From positions 1-9,275 of the forward strand of contig CAMPIP010000089.1 of NCBI GenBank assembly GCA_946886425.1: 9,275 nt of DNA. The letters are read 5' to 3'. This DNA is from an uncultured Actinomycetes bacterium (GTDB lineage: Bacteria > Actinomycetota > Thermoleophilia > Solirubrobacterales > 70-9). A model generated the notes under the pieces. That model did not search any database. It was given only the letters and a program-made list of their open reading frames with translations, and had not been told where the DNA came from. Made by a program: the position numbers and the translations under genes. Below are positions 5,960-9,275 of the stretch, one piece after another. Numbering within the stretch: the stretch's first letter is position 1; every line of letters starts with the position of its first letter.

Positions 5960-7551
5960 CGCCGCGGCTTCGGCGCCTTCGACAGGGTCACGGCCCTGGT
6001 GACGGTGTTGGGAGCGCCGCCGCGCGGCGTGTAGGTGAGCCGCAGCGTTCCCTTCAGCTTGCCGGTTCGGTTCAGCGCCTTGACGCCCTTGCCCTTGCCC
6101 TTGATCTTCACCCTGAGCGTGCCGGCGCGTTTCGGCTTCGGCGCCTTCGCCTTCATCTTCCTGCCGGCCTTCGCCTTCAGCGTTCCGGGGCCGGGAACCG
6201 AGACCTTGAGCGTCGCCGTGCCCTTCTTCCGGTTCAAGGTCAGCTTGCCCAGGCCGATCGCGTTCGAGGGTTCGGCGGCGGGCTGCGGCGCGGGCGGAGC
6301 CGGTCGAGCGGGAGGCGCCGGCGGGTCGGGCAGCGCCGACGGCTCCGGACAGGGTGCCGGCGCGACGCCGGCCTCGCCCCACTTGTCGACGCGGCCGACC
6401 GTTCCCGCGTAGACGGCGCCGCGGCAATCGGCTGCGACCGCCATTGGGGTCTGGAACTCGCCGACGCCTGCGCCCCCTTCACCGGGGCCGCAGACGATGG
6501 TGCAGACCTCCGCGCCCTGCGGCAGTTCGGGCAGCACGTTCCTCCCGTAGGCGGCACGGAACTCCCCGGCCGGGCCGAAGACGGCAAGCCTGTTGAGTCC
6601 GAGGTCGGTGACGTAGGCGGTTCCCTGAGCGTCCACGGCCACCGAATACGGGGCGGCGAACTGGCCGGAGCCCGCGCCCGCCTCGCCGAACCTTCTCCTG
6701 TATTCCCCGGCCGAGCCGAAGACCTGGACCCCTCGCGTTTCCAGGTCGGTCACGTAGACCTCGCCGTTCGGGCCGGCGGCGATGCCGTAGGCGCCACCGA
6801 GGGACCCCGGCGTTCCGTCCGTCAGGCCGGCTTGGCAGGCCACCGCGCAGGTGTTTACCCCGGCGCCGCCGACGTTCTTGCCGAAGGCGAAGGCGAAGGC
6901 GCCGGTGGCCGCGTCGAACACCTCCACCCGCGCGTTGCCGACGTTGGAGACGTAGAGCCGACCGCCGGCGTCCAGCGCGATTCCGAACGGCATCGCGAGC
7001 TCGCCACCCTGCGGGCCGGCCGTGCCGGGCTGGCAGGTCGACGTGCAGACATCGACCCCCGGCCCGCCGACGTCGGCGCCGAAGGCGCGCAGGAACTGGC
7101 CCTCATAGGAGAAGACCGAGATCCGCGCGTTGCCCTGCTCGGCGACGTAGATCCCGTCCGGGCCGGCGGCCACGCCCCAGATGAACTGAAGCTCACCGGC
7201 GGCGCTGCCGGTGGTCCCCGCTTTGCAGTCGGTGGTGCAGACCTCGGGCCCTTCGCCGGGATTGGCGGTCGAGACGTCCTTGCCGAAAGCGCGCAGGAAA
7301 CGGCCGTCCTGGTCGAAGACGGCGATGCGTACGCTGGACATGTCCGCGACGACGATCTGCCCCTCCGGCCCGATCGCGATCCCACTCGCCACCGTCACCT
7401 GGCCGGAGTTGGGCCCGGGCAGACCGACCCCGTACTGAACGCCGAGCGGCGCGAACGCGGAGGCGGAGCCGGCGCCCAGCACCAGGGTCGCGATCGCGGC
7501 AAATAGAGCGATGACGGCGCGGCGCGCCCGAGTGGTCATGCGGATCTTCAT
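5956..7551 (-). CDS. Secreted NHL-repeat beta-propeller protein with Pro-rich linker and Lys/Arg-rich C-terminal domain
   Basis: The exact function is unknown; the architecture suggests an extracellular or cell-envelope binding protein. Of 531 residues, 1-32 form a signal peptide (Arg/Lys-rich start, hydrophobic core, Ala-x-Ala at the end). Residues about 56-392 contain six NHL-type blades beginning near 56, 125, 189, 255, 302 and 370, each with a pattern like GIAxxPxGxxYVxDxxNxRxxVF followed by GxFxxxFG. Four inter-blade segments carry a C-x3-C pair (Cys105/109, 169/173, 235/239, 350/354); with Cys376 and Cys401 the total is ten, an even number that fits disulfides in an exported protein. 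Residues 397-428 are Pro/Ala-rich. Residues 430-531 are very basic and resemble C-terminal domains I associate with Thermoleophilia secreted proteins. Met1 and Met5 are both possible starts, and neither has a strong ribosome binding site. The gene is convergent with lutC and stands alone. Confidence 0.9.
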   Translation of the reverse strand: MKIRMTTRARRAVIALFAAIATLVLGAGSASAFAPLGVQYGVGLPGPNSGQVTVASGIAIGPEGQIVVADMSSVRIAVFDQDGRFLRAFGKDVSTANPGEGPEVCTTDCKAGTTGSAAGELQFIWGVAAGPDGIYVAEQGNARISVFSYEGQFLRAFGADVGGPGVDVCTSTCQPGTAGPQGGELAMPFGIALDAGGRLYVSNVGNARVEVFDAATGAFAFAFGKNVGGAGVNTCAVACQAGLTDGTPGSLGGAYGIAAGPNGEVYVTDLETRGVQVFGSAGEYRRRFGEAGAGSGQFAAPYSVAVDAQGTAYVTDLGLNRLAVFGPAGEFRAAYGRNVLPELPQGAEVCTIVCGPGEGGAGVGEFQTPMAVAADCRGAVYAGTVGRVDKWGEAGVAPAPCPEPSALPDPPAPPARPAPPAPQPAAEPSNAIGLGKLTLNRKKGTATLKVSVPGPGTLKAKAGRKMKAKAPKPKRAGTLRVKIKGKGKGVKALNRTGKLKGTLRLTYTPRGGAPNTVTRAVTLSKAPKPRR

Positions 7552-7653
7552 TCGTCTCGGCCCCCGGTCGATGTCGGAAAAGACGGCGGCACCCTATTCC
7601 ACGCCGGGGACGTCAGGTCGGCCGCAAGACGGAATCAGCCCAAACATTTCTGA

Positions 7654-7689
7654 GGAACTTTCCCGTCCCTATGAGGGCCGAAAAGTTCC
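7654..7689. repeat. 36-bp imperfect inverted repeat between the NHL gene and the acyl-CoA gene remnants
   Basis: Perfect 8-base outer arms GGAACTTT (7654-7661) and AAAGTTCC (7682-7689) enclose a second inner stem CCCT/AGGG (7667-7670 with 7674-7677) around an ATG loop, with unpaired CCCGT and CCGA between the two stems. A further arm-like GTTCCTC at 7720-7726 is the complement of GAGGAAC at 7652-7658. The element lies 40-76 bases downstream of the enoyl-CoA hydratase remnant's stop and about 100-140 bases upstream of the NHL gene start, both on the minus strand. No U-tract follows on either strand, so an operator, an RNA leader structure or a dispersed palindrome is more likely than a classical terminator. 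Confidence 0.5.
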
Positions 7690-7729
7690 GCAGTCGATCT
7701 TGACCAGTGCTCGGCCGCGGTTCCTCGAG

Positions 7730-7984
7730 TTACGTCTTCCCGCGGTTGGCGGCCTCGTGGACGCGCTCCATGTCGAAGGCGATCATCAGCTCCTGGAAGC
7801 GGTTGACGAGGTAGCGCTGGCCGATCACGTCCATCGTCTGGTTGACGGCGCGCTTGACCATGGCGAGCGCGAAGGGATCCATCGTCGCGATCTCGGCCGC
7901 CAGCTCCCTCACCTCGGCATCGAGTCGCTCGTGGGATTGCTTGAAGGTGGCAGATCGGGTCGCCGGGGCATCCAAGCCGATCAC
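7730..7984 (-). CDS. Enoyl-CoA hydratase/isomerase (crotonase) C-terminal remnant
   Basis: The open frame encodes 84 residues. From about residue 21 on (LDAEVRELAAEIATMDPFAL, then MVKRAVNQTMD) it resembles the C-terminal helical region of crotonase-family proteins, where the A-x-x-I...P-x-A-L...K-x-A-x-N pattern recurs. A complete crotonase has about 260 residues, so the catalytic spiral fold with its oxyanion hole and acidic residues is absent. The first ~18 residues do not look like crotonase to me and may be junction sequence. The GTG start overlaps the stop of the upstream chimeric gene (GTGA), so it could be translated by coupling. It is probably a degraded gene without hydratase activity. 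The family call rests on a short C-terminal match and is moderate; a small unrelated protein is the alternative. Confidence 0.6.
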   Translation of the reverse strand: MIGLDAPATRSATFKQSHERLDAEVRELAAEIATMDPFALAMVKRAVNQTMDVIGQRYLVNRFQELMIAFDMERVHEAANRGKT

Positions 7985-8358
7985 CGGGGGCCCGGGGCCG
8001 GCTGGACCAGCTCGATCGTGATCCCGTCGGGATCGCGCAGGTAGCAGGCTCTCGCGCCGCGGTTCGCCCCCGCGTCGATTTCCACCGGGGGGTTGACGAA
8101 CCGCACGCTCGCCTCGCGCAGGCGCGCGTAGGTCTCGTCGAGGTCGTCGACCATCAGCGCCAGGTGCCCGACGCCGCCATCCTCCTCGGGCACCGCGATC
8201 GCCGGCCAGCCGAGCTCGATCACCTCGGTCATCACCGCGTCGTCATAGGTCTCGGCCTCGGCGAGCTCGCGCAGTCGCTCCGGCTTGAACCGGGTGGTGA
8301 GCAGATCGCGCGCGGTCGCCTTGATCTCGTTCTGGTCCTCGCTCAACTCGAAGTTCAC
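7981..8358 (-). CDS. Chimeric gene: N-terminal acyl-CoA dehydrogenase segment joined to C-terminal half of a VOC (glyoxalase-fold) protein
   Basis: The 125-residue product has two unrelated parts. Residues 1-62 match the start of acyl-CoA dehydrogenases: FELSEDQNEIKATARDLL, then a helical stretch and ELGWPAIAVPEEDGG, which normally leads into the helical and beta domains of a ~380-residue flavoenzyme. Residues 63-125 match the second half of a vicinal oxygen chelate domain: VGHLALMVDDLDETYARL, then RACYLRDPDGITIELVQP, with His65 and Glu116 at the positions of two of the four metal ligands. The first VOC module and the rest of the dehydrogenase are missing. The join is near bases 8169-8178. 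The GTG start at 8358 is supported by an AGGAGG site and follows the upstream dehydrogenase by 34 bp. Neither parent enzyme's activity is expected; the product may be non-functional, or the join may be an assembly artefact. Confidence 0.8.
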   Translation of the reverse strand: MNFELSEDQNEIKATARDLLTTRFKPERLRELAEAETYDDAVMTEVIELGWPAIAVPEEDGGVGHLALMVDDLDETYARLREASVRFVNPPVEIDAGANRGARACYLRDPDGITIELVQPAPGPR

Positions 8359-8364
8359 TTCTTG

Positions 8365-8370
8365 CCTCCT
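8365..8370 (-). promoter_or_regulatory. Ribosome binding site of the chimeric gene
   Basis: On the minus strand AGGAGG lies 6 bases before the GTG at 8358-8356. It is the strongest Shine-Dalgarno match in the minus-strand cluster and fixes the start of the acyl-CoA dehydrogenase-like segment, which begins as expected for the family at NFELSEDQ. Confidence 0.75.
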
Positions 8371-8392
8371 GGCTCGATCGGCGTTCGCCGCC

Positions 8393-9275
8393 TCACCGCA
8401 TCCGCGGCAGGCCCAGCATCCGCTCGGCGATGATGTTCTTCTGGATCTCGTTCGACCCGCCCTCGATCGACCAGCCGAGGGACCGCACCAGGGCATGGCC
8501 CCACTCCTGGTCCAGCGCGATCGAGTCGGCCGGGAAGCAGTCCGCCGCCAGCTTGGCCAGGCCCTGCGCCACCTCAGAGAACTGCCACTTGGTGAGCGAC
8601 CCCTCCGGCCCGGCCTCGCCGCGCATCTGCGCCGAGAGGCCGCGCATCACGTTGAGGTGAAGCGCTTCCGTCTCCAGGTACAGCCGGGCCAGCCCTGACG
8701 TGAGCGTCCGCCCCACCCCGGTCGCGGAGGCGCGCGACGATCGCGTCGAGCGTCCTCCGGGCCTGCGCGGAGAAGGTCACGCCGACCCCGGCGCGCTCGT
8801 GCATCAGGGTCGTGATCGCGACGTTCCAACCGTTGCCGACCGCCCCGAGAACGTCCTCGTCGGCAACGTAGGCGTCGTCGAGGAACATCTCGTTGAAGTG
8901 ACTGTCACCGTCGATTTGACGGATCCGCCGCAGCTCGACGCCGGGCTGATCCATCTCCATCAGGAAGTAGGTGATCCCCTTGTGCTTCGGGACGTCGGGG
9001 TTGCTCCGCGCGAGGACGATGCACATCTGGGCACGGTGACCGTCACTGGTCCAGATCTTCTGGCCCGAGAGCCTCCAACCGCCGTCGACCTTCACCGCAC
9101 GGCACTTCAGCGCGGCGAGGTCCGAACCCGCCTCCGGCTCCGAGAACCCCTGACACCAAATCTCATCCGCGGAGAGGATCGGTGGTAGGTAACGCTCGCG
9201 CTGATGGTTCGTTCCGTGGAGGATGATCGCCGGCCCGGCGTTGTTGATCCCCTGGAAGTTCGCCGGGGGTGGAAC
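8393..9275 (-). pseudogene. Acyl-CoA dehydrogenase, partial at window edge and interrupted by a frameshift
   Basis: Acyl-CoA dehydrogenases introduce the alpha,beta double bond into acyl-CoA thioesters using FAD. The frame is open from the window edge at 9275 (the N-terminus is outside) and about 294 codons are visible. It contains the family's flavin/substrate signature WCQGFSEPEAGSD (9120-9158), then WRLSGQKIWTSDGHRA and the beta-domain block NEMFLDDAYVADEDVLG. Around 8711-8719 the frame changes: the sequence reads as family protein up to LRDRGG and continues one base out of phase with TLTSGLARLYLETEAL. An extra C in one of the two CCCC runs (8711-8714, 8716-8719) explains it. The C-terminus is complete, with SIEGGSNEIQKNIIAERMLG; the Glu codon at 8462-8464 aligns with the usual catalytic base. 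The gene is followed at 34 bp by the start of a second dehydrogenase, as in two-subunit dehydrogenases of steroid-type pathways. Genuine mutation and sequencing error are both possible. Confidence 0.85.

Noticed and set aside
5960..5975. GC hairpin CGCCG-CGGCTT-CGGCG just after the lutC stop as an intrinsic terminator
   Set aside because: The stem is only 5 bp, there is no following T-run, and the bases code for the conserved-looking C-terminus of the convergent NHL gene.
7574..7600. TAGGGT on the minus strand upstream of the NHL gene as a -10 box
   Set aside because: It fits TAnnnT, but no acceptable -35 hexamer sits 16-18 bases upstream; the nearest candidate (TTGCGG) is 25 bases away. I could not support a promoter call.
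7700..7705. TTGACC on the plus strand as a -35 promoter element
   Set aside because: No -10-like sequence lies at a suitable distance, and no plus-strand gene follows.
8359..8496. Upstream extension of the chimeric gene frame to 8496
   Set aside because: It would overlap the end of the acyl-CoA dehydrogenase, reads as low-complexity Arg/Ser-rich sequence, and the AGGAGG site marks GTG at 8358 as the start.

Overview
The window comes from a very GC-rich genome, most likely an actinobacterium and plausibly class Thermoleophilia (Solirubrobacterales or relatives). Two features suggest this: the xylose isomerase is of the short actinobacterial class I type, and the secreted NHL-repeat protein combines cysteine-paired inter-blade segments with a Lys/Arg-rich tail, a style I associate with that class. 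The placement is an inference from gene style, not from a marker gene.

Bases 1-5959 (+ strand) hold one tightly packed gene string: the 3' part of a xylulokinase (xylB), xylose isomerase (xylA), a ROK-family transcriptional regulator, then lutA, lutB and lutC. Junctions are overlaps of 4, 4, 4 and 8 bp and one gap of 11 bp (ROK to lutA), so the six genes are probably co-transcribed from a promoter upstream of the window. The first two genes turn D-xylose into D-xylulose 5-phosphate. The last three encode the iron-sulfur LutABC complex that oxidises L-lactate to pyruvate. The ROK protein between them is the obvious candidate regulator, and it lacks the sugar-kinase catalytic Asp, so it looks like a pure sensor.

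Bases 5956-7551 (- strand) encode a secreted six-bladed NHL beta-propeller protein with a proline-rich linker and a highly basic C-terminal domain. Its stop codon and that of lutC share a single TTAA. Upstream of it, a 178-bp intergenic region carries a 36-bp inverted repeat.

Bases 7730-9275 (- strand) are the remains of an acyl-CoA (fatty acid, steroid or similar) catabolic operon. It reads, in transcription order: an acyl-CoA dehydrogenase running in from the window edge and broken by a single-base frameshift; a gene that joins the first ~62 residues of a second acyl-CoA dehydrogenase to the C-terminal half of a VOC/glyoxalase-fold protein; and a C-terminal remnant of an enoyl-CoA hydratase. 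Three adjacent damaged or chimeric genes point either to serial internal deletions in a decaying operon or to assembly error. That question, and the xylose/lactate operon under a kinase-dead ROK protein, are the main points of interest. I see no RNA genes, insertion sequences, CRISPR arrays or phage genes.
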